A DNA stretch of 64,000 nt, taken from Rhizobium etli CFN 42. Lineage in GTDB: Bacteria; Pseudomonadota; Alphaproteobacteria; Rhizobiales; Rhizobiaceae. How positions within the stretch are numbered: position 1 is the stretch's first letter; the number at the start of each line of letters is the position of its first letter. The notes beneath the pieces were generated by a model. That model saw only the letters and a list, made by a program, of their open reading frames with translations. It ran no database searches and was not told the origin of the DNA. Shown here in pieces: positions 44,887 through 53,887 of this stretch. The position numbers and the translations under genes were made by a program. Location of the stretch: contig NC_007761.1 of NCBI RefSeq assembly GCF_000092045.1, positions 2,855,001 to 2,919,000 on the forward strand, in the 5' to 3' direction.

Positions 44887-45747
44887 ATGGAAAACATCAT
44901 GCAGGACGACCCCATCCCCTCCGTCAAATTCCCGAACGGCACGGAAGTGCCGGCGCTCGGCCAGGGAACCTGGGCCATGGGCGAGGACGCCGGCCATGCC
45001 AAGATGGAGATCGAGAGCCTCAAGACGGGCATCGATCTCGGCATGACGCTGATCGACACCGCCGAAATGTACGGTGACGGCGGCGCCGAGGAGATCGTCG
45101 GCCAGGCGATCAGGGGACGGCGCGACGAGATCTTCCTCGTCAGCAAGGTCTATCCCTGGAATGCCAGCCTGAAAGGCACGGTCGAAGCCTGCGAGCGCAG
45201 CCTGGACCGGTTGGGCACTGACCGGATCGATCTCTACCTCCTGCACTGGCGCGGCAACTATCAGCTGGCCGAGACCGTCGCCGCCTTCGAAACGCTGAAA
45301 GCGTCAGGCAAGATCGGCGCTTGGGGAGTCTCCAACTTCGACACCGACGACATGCAGGAACTGCTTCGCGTGCCCGACGGCGCCAATGTCGCCGCCAACC
45401 AGGTGCTCTACAATCTCTCTCGCCGTGGCATCGAATATGATCTCCTGCCCTGGTGCCAGAACCGCGGCATTCCCGTCATCGCCTATTCGCCGATCGAGCA
45501 GGGACACATCCTCCACCATCCCGAACTGATCCGCATCGCGAAGGCGTACCAGGCGACGCCCGCCCAGCTGGCGCTCGCCTTCCTGCTCGAACGCGACGGC
45601 GTTATCGTCATCCCGAAGACCTCGAATGCCGAGCGTGTGGCTGAGAACCGCGACTGCGTCTCGCTCGACATCACCGATGAGGATTGGCAGGCGCTCGACG
45701 CCGCCTTCCCGCCGCCGGTAAGGAAAAAGCCGCTGGAGATGCTTTGA
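44887..45747 (+). CDS. Aldo/keto reductase
   Basis: A 286-residue NADPH-dependent reductase of the AKR superfamily. The catalytic tetrad is visible: Asp and Tyr in [11 protein letters not shown], Lys in [10 protein letters not shown], and His in YLLHWRGNY. The cofactor site is [15 protein letters not shown]. It reduces aldehydes or ketones in the cytoplasm. Two starts are possible (44887 and 44899) and neither has a strong ribosome site. It is transcribed alone. Confidence 0.92.
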   Translation: MENIMQDDPIPSVKFPNGTEVPALGQGTWAMGEDAGHAKMEIESLKTGIDLGMTLIDTAEMYGDGGAEEIVGQAIRGRRDEIFLVSKVYPWNASLKGTVEACERSLDRLGTDRIDLYLLHWRGNYQLAETVAAFETLKASGKIGAWGVSNFDTDDMQELLRVPDGANVAANQVLYNLSRRGIEYDLLPWCQNRGIPVIAYSPIEQGHILHHPELIRIAKAYQATPAQLALAFLLERDGVIVIPKTSNAERVAENRDCVSLDITDEDWQALDAAFPPPVRKKPLEML

Positions 45748-45808
45748 TCTCCAGCGGCTCGAACTGCGTCACGCCTATCCGGCTAGACGCCGTGACTTCG
45801 CGATTCCC

Positions 45809-46002
45809 CCTTCTCCCCAGCGGGAGAAGGTGCCCGGAGGGCGGATGAGGGGGCCGGTGACGCCGGTCTTTCAACTGATCCCCATACGAGCACAGACCAG
45901 ATTGGGGCGCGACGTTGCGCTGGCGAGGAACAGACAAAGCGGAGAGGATGCTCCGCGTGGCCCCTCACCCGCCTGCCGGCACGTTCTCCCCGAGGAGAGA
46001 AG
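45809..46002. repeat. RIME-like inverted intergenic element
   Basis: The left palindrome CCTTCTCCC-CAGC-GGGAGAAGG (45809-45830) is followed by GCCCGGAGGGCGGATGAGGG. A mirrored right half has CCCCTCACCCGCCTGCCGG and TTCTCCCCGAGGAGAGAA near 45985-46002. The same layout occurs at 42130-42286. It fills most of the 324-bp gap between the convergent aldo/keto reductase and ilvH genes. Confidence 0.7.
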
Positions 46003-46071
46003 AGACTTGCCGCGCCGTCTCCGTCCCTTGCCAGTCAAGGATGACGCCGAGGAAAGGATGGAGCTTGGGCC

Positions 46072-46644
46072 TCACATCCCCTGCGCGCCGCGGTTCATCG
46101 CAGCGATGCCCGTACGGCAGACCTCGATGAGGCCGAGTGGCTTCATGATCGCGATGAACTGATCGATCTTCGACGACTTGCCTGTTATCTCCAGGATGAA
46201 GTGATCAATCGTCGCGTCCACTACTTTGGCGTGGAAGGCATCGGCGAGGCGCAGCGTCTCCGCGCGCGTTTCGCCCTCGCCGATCACCTTGACCAGCGCC
46301 ACTTCGCGCTCGATCGGCCGGTCCTGGCCAAGTTCGCGGGCCCGAACCGTCAGGTCGACGACGCGGTGCACGGGCACGATGCGTTCGAGCTGCGCCTTGA
46401 TCTGCTCCAGCACGTGCGGCGTGCCGCGGGTGACGATGGTGATGCGGGAAAGATGCGCCTGATGCTCGGTCTCCGAAACGGTGAGGCTTTCGATGTTATA
46501 GCCGCGACCGGAGAACAGGCCGATGACGCGGGCAAGGACGCCGGGCTCGTTGTCTACGAGAACCGAAAGCGTATGGCTCTCGACTGCGGTCGTTTCCGGA
46601 GAGATGAAATAGGCAGAGCCCGTGGGCTGAAGATGTGCGTTCAT
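46072..46644 (-). CDS. ilvH: Acetolactate synthase, small (regulatory) subunit
   Basis: A 190-residue regulatory subunit. The N-terminal ACT domain (HTLSVLVDNEPGVLARVIGLFSGRGYNIESLTV, about 25-57) binds valine for feedback inhibition and is followed by the second ALS_ss domain. It starts 23 bases after ilvI, so the two form an operon governed by the leader attenuator upstream of ilvI. Confidence 0.96.
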   Translation of the reverse strand: MNAHLQPTGSAYFISPETTAVESHTLSVLVDNEPGVLARVIGLFSGRGYNIESLTVSETEHQAHLSRITIVTRGTPHVLEQIKAQLERIVPVHRVVDLTVRARELGQDRPIEREVALVKVIGEGETRAETLRLADAFHAKVVDATIDHFILEITGKSSKIDQFIAIMKPLGLIEVCRTGIAAMNRGAQGM

Positions 46645-46667
46645 GGTCCTGGGTTCCTACCTTATCG

Positions 46668-48458
46668 TTATACGAGCTGACGGCCCTTGGCGTCGATTGC
46701 GTTGGCGACCGCTTCGTCGGTGGCTTCGTCGGGCAGCAGCATCTCGTTATGGGCCTTGCCCGAGGGAATCATCGGGAAGCAGTTGGCAAGATTGGCGACA
46801 CGGCAATCGAAAATGACCGGCTTCTTGACCTCGATCATCTCGATAATGGCGTCATCGAGCTCGTCCGGCTTTTCACAGCGCAGGCCGACCGCGCCATAGG
46901 CTTCCGCCAGCTTGACGAAATCAGGCATCGCCTCCGTATAGGAGTGCGACAGGCGGTTGCCGTGCAGCAGCTGCTGCCACTGACGCACCATGCCCATGTA
47001 CTGGTTGTTCATGATGAAGATCTTGATCGGCGCATCGTACTGGATCGCTGTCGACATTTCCTGGATGCACATCTGGATTGAGGCATCGCCGGCAATGTCG
47101 ATGACGAGGCTGCCGGGATGGGCGATCTGCACGCCGAGTGCCGCCGGCAGGCCGTAGCCCATCGTGCCGAGGCCGCCCGAGGTCATCCAGCGGTTCGGCT
47201 GCTCAAAGCCGAAGAACTGCGCCGCCCACATCTGATGCTGGCCGACTTCAGTCGTGATGTAGGTGTCGCGGTCCTTGGTATGCGCATAGAGCCGCTCCAG
47301 CGCATATTGCGGCATGATCACGTCGTTGTTCTTCGTATAGGCGAAGGAGTTGCGCGCCCGCCAGCGAGCAATATCGCTCCACCAATCCGCAAGGCGGTTC
47401 TTCTCCGGCTTCTTCGGCAGCGCCCGCCACAGGCGAACCATGTCTTCCAGGACATGGCCGACATCGCCGCGGATGCCGATATCGACGCGGACGTTCTTAT
47501 TGATCGAGGACGGATCGATATCGATATGGATCTTCTTCGAGTTCGGCGAGAAGGCGTTGAGACGCCCGGTGATGCGGTCATCGAAGCGGGCGCCGATGCA
47601 GACCATGACGTCGCAGTCGTGCATCGCCATGTTCGCCTCATAGGAGCCGTGCATGCCGAGCATCTTCAGCCAGTTCTTGCCGGAAGCCGGATAGGCGCCG
47701 AGGCCCATCAGCGTCGAAGTGATAGGGAAATCGGTGAGCTCGACCAGTTCGCGCAGCAGCTTGGAGGCCTCGGGGCCGGAATTGACGACCCCGCCGCCGG
47801 AATAGATGATCGGACGGCGCGCATTCGCCATCAGCTCGATCGCCGCATGGATCTGGTTGAGATCGCCCTGGATCTTCGGCTGGTAGCTCTTCTGGATCGG
47901 GTAATCGGCGGGGGGCGTATAGGTGCCGGTCGCAAACTGCACGTCTTTGGGAATATCGACGACAACGGGGCCCGGACGGCCGGACTGGGCGATGCGGAAG
48001 GCTTCATGAATTACGGCGGCGAGTTCGTTGACGTCCTTGACCAGCCAGTTGTGCTTGGTGCAGGGCCGCGTGATGCCGACCGTGTCGCACTCCTGGAAGG
48101 CATCGGAGCCGATCAGAGAGGTCGGAACCTGGCCGGTCAGGCAGACGAGCGGGATCGAATCCATCAGCGCGTCCTGCAGCGGCGTGACCGCATTGGTGGC
48201 GCCGGGACCCGAAGTGACGAGCATGACGCCGACTTTGCCGGTGGAGCGGGCATAACCTTCGGCCGCATGGCCTGCCCCCTGCTCGTGGCGCACGAGGATG
48301 TGCTTGACCTCGTCCTGCTGGAAGATCTCGTCATAGATCGGCAGAACCGCGCCGCCGGGATAGCCGAAGATATGTTCGACGCCGTTGTCCTTCAGCGCCT
48401 TGAGAACGATCTCCGCTCCCGTCATCCGATTGCCTGCCGCCTGATTGTCCGTGCTCAT
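46668..48458 (-). CDS. ilvI: Acetolactate synthase, large (catalytic) subunit
   Basis: A 596-residue thiamine-diphosphate enzyme that makes acetolactate or acetohydroxybutyrate, the first common branched-chain step. FGYPGGAVLPIYDE and the cofactor-activating Glu in VRHEQGAGHAAEGYAR are N-terminal. GDASIQMCIQEMSTA with a following NN (about 470-500) is the thiamine-binding motif. The start at 48458 gives MSTDNQAAG; the open frame 21 codons further up enters the attenuator region. It precedes ilvH, and ilvC lies elsewhere in the window. Confidence 0.96.
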   Translation of the reverse strand: MSTDNQAAGNRMTGAEIVLKALKDNGVEHIFGYPGGAVLPIYDEIFQQDEVKHILVRHEQGAGHAAEGYARSTGKVGVMLVTSGPGATNAVTPLQDALMDSIPLVCLTGQVPTSLIGSDAFQECDTVGITRPCTKHNWLVKDVNELAAVIHEAFRIAQSGRPGPVVVDIPKDVQFATGTYTPPADYPIQKSYQPKIQGDLNQIHAAIELMANARRPIIYSGGGVVNSGPEASKLLRELVELTDFPITSTLMGLGAYPASGKNWLKMLGMHGSYEANMAMHDCDVMVCIGARFDDRITGRLNAFSPNSKKIHIDIDPSSINKNVRVDIGIRGDVGHVLEDMVRLWRALPKKPEKNRLADWWSDIARWRARNSFAYTKNNDVIMPQYALERLYAHTKDRDTYITTEVGQHQMWAAQFFGFEQPNRWMTSGGLGTMGYGLPAALGVQIAHPGSLVIDIAGDASIQMCIQEMSTAIQYDAPIKIFIMNNQYMGMVRQWQQLLHGNRLSHSYTEAMPDFVKLAEAYGAVGLRCEKPDELDDAIIEMIEVKKPVIFDCRVANLANCFPMIPSGKAHNEMLLPDEATDEAVANAIDAKGRQLV

Positions 48459-48519
48459 CTGTCTGTTCCGTTTGATGCTGGGATTTGCGTTTGTGGCCGG
48501 AAGCCCGAAATTCGGGCAC

Positions 48520-48542
48520 AAAAAAAGGCCCCGGAGGAGCCT
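48520..48542 (-). terminator. Attenuator terminator of the ilvIH leader
   Basis: On the minus strand AGGCTCC (48542-48536) pairs with GGGGCCT (48532-48526) around a three-base loop, followed by seven T (48526-48520). It lies after the leader peptide and 62 bases before the ilvI start, the position of a transcription attenuator. Upstream, two competing hairpins can form: 10-bp arms at 48550-48559/48590-48599 and a 6-bp stem at 48571-48587 that contains the leader stop codon. Confidence 0.85.
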
Positions 48543-48576
48543 GTCATCTAGCGCATGGGTGGCTGTCGCCGGATGG

Positions 48577-48633
48577 TTACACCATCCTGCCCATGCGCTT
48601 TCCCACCACGATAAGAGCCGTTGCGATTTTCAT
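48577..48633 (-). CDS. ilvIH leader peptide (18 residues)
   Basis: The minus-strand frame from ATG at 48633 to TAA at 48579-48577 reads MKIATALIVVGKRMGRMV. Five of the first ten residues are Ile, Leu or Val (I3, L7, I8, V9, V10), the control codons expected for branched-chain attenuation. The predicted promoter -10 ends only eight bases before the ATG, so the message would be nearly leaderless, as for rhizobial trp leaders. The ribosome stalling on these codons when charged tRNA is scarce should let the 48550/48599 pairing change and spare the terminator at 48520. Confidence 0.85.
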   Translation of the reverse strand: MKIATALIVVGKRMGRMV

Positions 48634-48641
48634 GGGCCGAA

Positions 48642-48670
48642 GTGATAGACAGAAAATTTCGCAGCGTCAA
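48642..48670 (-). promoter_or_regulatory. Sigma-70 promoter of the ilvIH leader
   Basis: On the minus strand, TTGACG (48670-48665), a 17-base spacer and TATCAC (48647-48642) match a housekeeping promoter well. Transcription should begin near 48635, directly in front of the leader-peptide ATG at 48633. Confidence 0.75.
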
Positions 48671-48781
48671 CGCATGCCGCAATAAAAAACTGCCCCGTGC
48701 CTGCACCGCCGAAAATCGACAGGATGAAGGATTTATTAAAGGATCGATCTTATCCTTTAACGCTACCGCAGGGAGTAGCCT

Positions 48782-50806
48782 TTGCTCAACAACGACTTGC
48801 GCATGTCTGGCCAGGCAGGCGAGCACGATCGACGCGACGGCCATGCGCCGGGAAATCGCTTTCTCGGCCGCGTCGTTGCATGCAGCGGCTCCAGGGCGAC
48901 GATTGCCGCCGTCGCCGTCGAGGGCGGCACCGATCTCACCGAACTCTGGTCCGTCGGCCGGCTGATTTCGATCAGCGTCGGCCGCAACCGCGTCGTCGCC
49001 CTAGTCTATCAAATGAACACCGGCAGCCATGCCTGGGGCGAAGGCGAGGACAACAAGTTCAGGATCGAGACCGAGCTTCTCGGCGAAGTCCGAGTCGACG
49101 AGGACGGTCGCGAAGAATTCTCGACCGGCATTTCGCGTTACCCCTATCTCGGTGCCATCGCCCATCGCATCCGCGCCGCCGACCTGATGCGCATCTACGA
49201 TGCCGGTGAAGGCACAACAGCCGTGATCGGCAAGCTGACGCAGGACGAAAACATCGATGCGGCCATCCACATCCCCTCGATGCTCTCGAAGCATTTCGCC
49301 GTTGTCGGCTCCACCGGCGTCGGCAAATCGACGGCCGTGTCGCTGCTGCTGCACAAGGCGATTGCCGCCGACCCGAAGCTGCGCGTGCTGATCCTCGATC
49401 CGCACAACGAATTCGCGGCCGCCTTTCCCAAGCACGCCGTTACCATCGATACCGATACGCTCGACCTGCCCTTCTGGTTGATGAGGCTCGAGGAATTCGC
49501 CGAAGTCGTTTTCCGCGGCCGCCCACCGGTGCCCGAAGAGCTCGACATGCTGCGCGACATCATGCCGGAGGCCAAGCGCGCCTTCCGCGGCAGCGACAAC
49601 TCACTGGTGCGCCGCACCACGGAAAAGAGCTCGATTACCGCCGATACGCCGGTTCCCTATCGCATGGCCGATCTCCTGGCCCTGATCGACGAGCGCATCG
49701 GCCGCCTCGAGGGCCGTTCGGAAAAGCCCTCCCTGCGTTCGCTGAAGATGCGCCTCATCGCGGCAATCAATGATCCGCGCTATCACTTCATGTTTTCCAA
49801 CAACACGATCAGCGACACGATCATCGACACCATCGCGCAGATATTCCGCATTCCCGGAGACAATCGGCCGATCTGTACCTTCCAACTCGCCGGCATTCCT
49901 TCCGAGGTGGTCAATTCCGTCGCCTCCGTGCTTTGCCGCATGGCTTTCGAAGTGGCATTGTGGAGCGACGGCGCCATCCATATGCTGGTCGTCTGCGAGG
50001 AAGCGCACCGCTATATCCCGTCCGATCCGAACCTTGGCTTTATCCCGACGCGCCAGGCTATCGCCCGCATCGCGAAGGAAGGCCGCAAATACGGCGTGTC
50101 GCTCGGCATCATCACCCAGCGGCCGGGCGAACTCGACCAGACAATCCTGTCGCAGTGCTCGACGCTGTTTGCCATGCGCTTGGCCAACGACCGCGACCAG
50201 GAGATCATCCGCTCGGCCATCCCGAATTCGTCGATCTCGACGACAAGCTTCATCTCCTCGATCGGCAATGGCGAGGCGATCGCCTTCGGCGAGGCGATCA
50301 GCGTGCCGATGCGCATGCGCTTTTCCCGCGTCGAGGAAAACCTGCTGCCGAAGGCCACCAGCGCCAATAGCAAGCATAGCGAGGACGATCCAGATACGGT
50401 CGATTTGCGCAAGATCGTCACCCGCATGCGGGCGGTGAGCGTCGGGCCTGACATTTCGAATTTCCAGCAGGGCTTTGCCGCATCAATGGCAAGTTCCGAC
50501 GAGGCGGAGACTGCCGACGAAGGCCCCGAACCCAAGCTCTACGCGCCACCCTCGCCCGCTTCAGCGCCGCTCGAATCCTACCGGCGCGAATTGCTGCCGC
50601 AGGCGCCGCGGCTGGATCCGGCCGAGCCTGCTTCGATCGATCCGCGGCTGGACGCGCTACGACGCGAGCTGCGTCGCGAGGAGCCGGTCTTTCCCCGGCC
50701 GGCGCCGCCGGCCGACCAGCCGCCGATCACTCGCCGGGAACCCGGCCCGTCGCTGCGTGAAAGCATCCTGAAAAAGCCGCTGAGCAGCCTTTACAACAAG
50801 GATTGA
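48782..50806 (+). CDS. HerA-like ATPase (DUF87 domain)
   Basis: A 674-residue FtsK/HerA-type ATPase. A small N-terminal beta-barrel (HAS-barrel) is followed by Walker A VVGSTGVGKSTAVSLLL at about 179-195. Walker B with HMLVVCEEAHRYIP is near 405, and the sensor region IAKEGRKYGVSLGIITQRPGELD is just after. The last 120 residues are Pro/Arg rich and probably disordered. HerA pumps DNA in end resection with a NurA nuclease, but no nurA is next to it, so its role here is open. I take the TTG at 48782 because GGAG sits six bases upstream; ATG 48803 is the alternative. Confidence 0.85.
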   Translation: MLNNDLRMSGQAGEHDRRDGHAPGNRFLGRVVACSGSRATIAAVAVEGGTDLTELWSVGRLISISVGRNRVVALVYQMNTGSHAWGEGEDNKFRIETELLGEVRVDEDGREEFSTGISRYPYLGAIAHRIRAADLMRIYDAGEGTTAVIGKLTQDENIDAAIHIPSMLSKHFAVVGSTGVGKSTAVSLLLHKAIAADPKLRVLILDPHNEFAAAFPKHAVTIDTDTLDLPFWLMRLEEFAEVVFRGRPPVPEELDMLRDIMPEAKRAFRGSDNSLVRRTTEKSSITADTPVPYRMADLLALIDERIGRLEGRSEKPSLRSLKMRLIAAINDPRYHFMFSNNTISDTIIDTIAQIFRIPGDNRPICTFQLAGIPSEVVNSVASVLCRMAFEVALWSDGAIHMLVVCEEAHRYIPSDPNLGFIPTRQAIARIAKEGRKYGVSLGIITQRPGELDQTILSQCSTLFAMRLANDRDQEIIRSAIPNSSISTTSFISSIGNGEAIAFGEAISVPMRMRFSRVEENLLPKATSANSKHSEDDPDTVDLRKIVTRMRAVSVGPDISNFQQGFAASMASSDEAETADEGPEPKLYAPPSPASAPLESYRRELLPQAPRLDPAEPASIDPRLDALRRELRREEPVFPRPAPPADQPPITRREPGPSLRESILKKPLSSLYNKD

Positions 50807-51705
50807 CGCTCCAGCTCGATCAGCGGCCGAGCGGTGCCGAGTACACGCTGGTGATCCGCCGGCCCAAGCGGCAGCAGCGGCCGGGGAAGTTCCGCCCGAA
50901 CGCCAAGGAGATGCTCGGCCAGCATATAGACTACGCGAATGCTTCCATACGCCTTGAACACCCCCCAAAGCGGCTGCAGACGACCGTCGAGCCGGCGCGC
51001 CTCGCCGTCATTGCCAGCCATGGCGGCCTTCGTCAGAGCGAGCGGCGTGCGCGGAAGCAGGCCGCCGATGACGCTGTACCAGGCGTCCGCGCCTGCAAAC
51101 AGTGCCTCCGCCGCACCCCAATCGCCGCTGTAGCCGATCTCGAGATTGGTCTTTTCCCGTAATGTCGCAAGCTCCCCAAGCAAATCGCCGTCTGCTGGCA
51201 GCGGCATTTTCACCGCCTTGATCGTCTCGATATCGGAGAGGCGCTGCAGAAGCTCGCGGCTGAAGGTGAAGTGTGTCGTGCCGGGATTGTTGTAGATGCA
51301 AAGCGGCAGCCCGGTCGCCTTCGCCACAGCGAGGAAGTGCTGATAGGCCTCTTCCTGGGTTAGCGGCGTATACGACATAGGCGCAAGCAGAAGCGCATCA
51401 GCGCCGGCAGCCTCGGCGTCCCTCGCCAGATCCAGGGCATGGTCCGTCCTCAGCGCGCCCGCTCCGACGACGAGCGGAACACGGCCGTTAACGCATTCGA
51501 CCGCCGCCTTGACGGCCCTCAACCGCTCCTCGCGGGTGAGATAGGCGTAGATCCCGGTGCTGCCGAGAAGGCCGATGGAGGCCACACCTGCCTCGCACAG
51601 AGGAATTAGCAAGCGGCAGAGGGCCTCGGTGTCTACCCGGCCAGCAGAATCGGCGGGCGTTGGCGGAAATGCCGAAAGACCATGAAACGGAGAAGTGACG
51701 GGCAT
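50791..51705 (-). CDS. DapA-family aldolase/lyase (dihydrodipicolinate synthase-like)
   Basis: A 304-residue class I aldolase of the DHDPS/NAL family. IGLLGSTGIYAYLTREERLR is the phosphate/carboxylate loop, LCIYNNPGTTHFTFS carries the catalytic Tyr, and ETIKAVKMPLPADGD carries the Schiff-base Lys. Paralogues in rhizobia act on various 2-keto acids (for example 2-keto-3-deoxysugar acids, hydroxyproline-derived compounds). It is unlikely to be the housekeeping dapA. Its end overlaps the convergent HerA gene by 16 bases. Confidence 0.88.
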   Translation of the reverse strand: MPVTSPFHGLSAFPPTPADSAGRVDTEALCRLLIPLCEAGVASIGLLGSTGIYAYLTREERLRAVKAAVECVNGRVPLVVGAGALRTDHALDLARDAEAAGADALLLAPMSYTPLTQEEAYQHFLAVAKATGLPLCIYNNPGTTHFTFSRELLQRLSDIETIKAVKMPLPADGDLLGELATLREKTNLEIGYSGDWGAAEALFAGADAWYSVIGGLLPRTPLALTKAAMAGNDGEARRLDGRLQPLWGVFKAYGSIRVVYMLAEHLLGVRAELPRPLLPLGPADHQRVLGTARPLIELERQSLL

Positions 51706-51991
51706 GATGCGATCCCTGAAAAGCGGTTAATCGGCAACGGGAGGCAGAAAGCGCTGGAAGATGTTCACGGCCTTCGCGGAGCGAAACGCCCGTAGCCGCA
51801 TATTTGAGCAGCGGCGAGCCCGCCCCTGACGACGCCGTCCAACTGCCAAATCACGTCTAACCGCGACAATCGCTATTGTCGATCCCCGGGTCGGAGCGCT
51901 CGACCTTCGGCGGCTGAGCAGCGTATGGTCCCGCTCTTTTATGTTCGTGAATTTCGCCGAATGCGCCGGACTCTGGCAATATTGCTTCATC

Positions 51992-52885
51992 CTAATGGGT
52001 CAATCGCTGCCAGCTGTCGTCCATCTGATTGCGGAACCAGGTCATTTGCCGCTTGGCATATTGCCGCGTCGCCGCGGCCCCTTTCTCCAGCACCTCATCG
52101 CGCGTCATCTCGCCCTTCAGCATCGCCGCGATCTGCGACACACCGATGGCCTTCATGACAGGCGCCTCGGCCGGCAGCCCGAGCGCAAGCAGCGCCTTCA
52201 CCTCGTCTTCCGCCCCCTGTTGCAGCATCTTTTCGAAACGGCCATTGATGCGGGCATGCAGCACCGCCCGGTCCGGCAGAACGACGATCTTGCGGGCCTC
52301 GTCGGCGTCGATCACCACAGGCCCGGACCGCCCCTGGAAATCGGCGATCGAGCGTCCCGTCGCTTTGGTCACCTCCAGCGCCCGGACGATGCGCTGGCCA
52401 TCCTGGCGGTTGAGGCCTGCCGCCATGGCGGGATCGACGTCGGAAAGCTCGGCGTAAAGCGCGTCCGTCCCCTCCTCCACAAGTCGCCTGCGCAGTTCTT
52501 CCCGCAGTGCCTCGGGTATATCAGGCATGTCGGAGAGACCGCCGGTCAGCGCCTTGAAGTAAAGCCCAGTGCCGCCGACGAAAACCGGCAACTGCCCAGC
52601 GGCTCGGAGCGCCGGCAAAAGCGCCGAGACATCGCGCAGCCAGGCGCCTGTGGAATAGCCGGCCCACGCCGGCACGTGACCGTAGAGATGATGCGGCACG
52701 CCTTGCATCTCCTCTTCCGAAGGACGCGCGGTCAGCACCCGCAGCGTATCGTAGACCTGCATGCTGTCGGCATTGACGACCGCGCCGTTATGGCGCTTGG
52801 CCAATTCGACGGCAAGCGCGGACTTGCCGCTGGCGGTCGGCCCGGTTATCAGGATCGCGTTCTCTACGCTCAGAAGGTTTTCCAT
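51992..52885 (-). CDS. miaA: tRNA dimethylallyltransferase
   Basis: A 297-residue enzyme that prenylates A37 in tRNAs reading UNN codons. The P-loop is ITGPTASGKSALAVELA at about 13-29, and DSMQVYDTLRVLTARPS and VFVGGTGLYFKAL follow; VLPDRAVLHARINGRFEKML is C-terminal. Two ATGs stand side by side (52888 and 52885). The GAGG ribosome site is better spaced for 52885. The start region overlaps the divergent serB start codon, so each gene's upstream signals lie within the other's coding sequence. Confidence 0.94.
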   Translation of the reverse strand: MENLLSVENAILITGPTASGKSALAVELAKRHNGAVVNADSMQVYDTLRVLTARPSEEEMQGVPHHLYGHVPAWAGYSTGAWLRDVSALLPALRAAGQLPVFVGGTGLYFKALTGGLSDMPDIPEALREELRRRLVEEGTDALYAELSDVDPAMAAGLNRQDGQRIVRALEVTKATGRSIADFQGRSGPVVIDADEARKIVVLPDRAVLHARINGRFEKMLQQGAEDEVKALLALGLPAEAPVMKAIGVSQIAAMLKGEMTRDEVLEKGAAATRQYAKRQMTWFRNQMDDSWQRLTH

Positions 52886-52886
52886 C

Positions 52887-53777
52887 ATGGCCCTCGTTGC
52901 CACGCTTGTTGCCAATCCGTCAAATCCTGTGCTTACTCCTGGCATCGCCGAACAAGCGGCTGAGGCAGTAACCGCTTCCGGCCTCTATTGGCTGGCCGAC
53001 GGTGTTGCCTGCGACATCGCGCTGCGCGACGGCACGGATGTGCAAGCGGCCGAGGCCAATCTTCTCGCCGTCATATCAAGTGCCCCCATCGACCTCGTCA
53101 TCCAGGAGCAGGACAGCCGCCGCAAGAAGCTGCTGATCGCCGATATGGATTCGACGATGATCGGCCAGGAATGCATCGACGAACTCGCCGCCGAAGTCGG
53201 TCTGAAGGAGAAGGTCGCCGACATCACCGCCCGCGCCATGAATGGCGAGATCGCCTTTGAGCCTGCCCTGCGTGAGCGGGTTGCCCTCTTGAAAGGACTG
53301 CCGATCTCGGTTGTCGATGAGGTCATCGCCAAGCGCATAACGCTGACGTCGGGCGGACCGGAGCTGATCGCCACGATGAAGGCAAAAGGTCATTACACCG
53401 CCCTCGTCTCCGGCGGCTTCACGGTCTTTACCAGCCGCATCGCCGCCACCCTCGGCTTCGACGAAAACCGCGCCAACACGCTGCTGGACGAGGATGGTAT
53501 TCTCTCCGGCTTTGTCGCCGAACCAATCCTCGGCAAGCAGGCAAAGGTGGATGCGCTGAACGAGATTTCCGCAAGCCTCGGCATTTCGCCACAGGAGGCA
53601 ATCGCCGTCGGCGACGGCGCCAATGATCTCGGCATGCTACAGCTCGCCGGCTCCGGCGTCGCCCTCCACGCCAAGCCCACCGTCGCCGCTCAGGCGCAGA
53701 TGCGCATCAATCATGCCGACCTGACGGCACTACTTTACATCCAGGGTTACCGGAAGACCGATTTCGTGACGCCTTGA
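52887..53777 (+). CDS. serB: Phosphoserine phosphatase
   Basis: A 296-residue HAD enzyme for the last step of serine synthesis. An N-terminal ACT-like part (about 1-75) precedes motif I IADMDSTMIGQECIDELAAE, motif II SGGFTVFTSRIAATLG and motif IV VGDGANDLGMLQLAG. It starts at 52887 (AGAAGG upstream), overlapping the miaA start on the other strand. Confidence 0.95.
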   Translation: MALVATLVANPSNPVLTPGIAEQAAEAVTASGLYWLADGVACDIALRDGTDVQAAEANLLAVISSAPIDLVIQEQDSRRKKLLIADMDSTMIGQECIDELAAEVGLKEKVADITARAMNGEIAFEPALRERVALLKGLPISVVDEVIAKRITLTSGGPELIATMKAKGHYTALVSGGFTVFTSRIAATLGFDENRANTLLDEDGILSGFVAEPILGKQAKVDALNEISASLGISPQEAIAVGDGANDLGMLQLAGSGVALHAKPTVAAQAQMRINHADLTALLYIQGYRKTDFVTP

Positions 53778-53802
53778 CGGAAGCAGCACACCCTCGCGCC
53801 TT

Positions 53803-53825
53803 ATTCCTGTACTCGTTACGGGAAT
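53803..53825. terminator. Hairpin between convergent serB and degP
   Basis: ATTCCTGT (53803-53810) and ACGGGAAT (53818-53825) pair with one G-T wobble around a seven-base loop. It lies 26 bases after serB and 63 bases after the end of degP on the other strand. It has no T run, so it is only a possible terminator. Confidence 0.4.
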
Positions 53826-53887
53826 GGAGGAGGAGAGGTTGAGTGAGAACAGCAAGGCGGCACCTTGTCACCACCGCCGCAGTTCCC

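Noticed and set aside
47118..48551. 477-residue open frame antisense to ilvI
   Set aside because: High-GC shadow frame over a certain gene and its attenuator.
48782..50806. HerA-like ATPase as part of an antiphage defence system
   Set aside because: No nuclease, Sir2 or DUF4297 partner lies beside it; its neighbours are a DapA-like enzyme and ilvIH.
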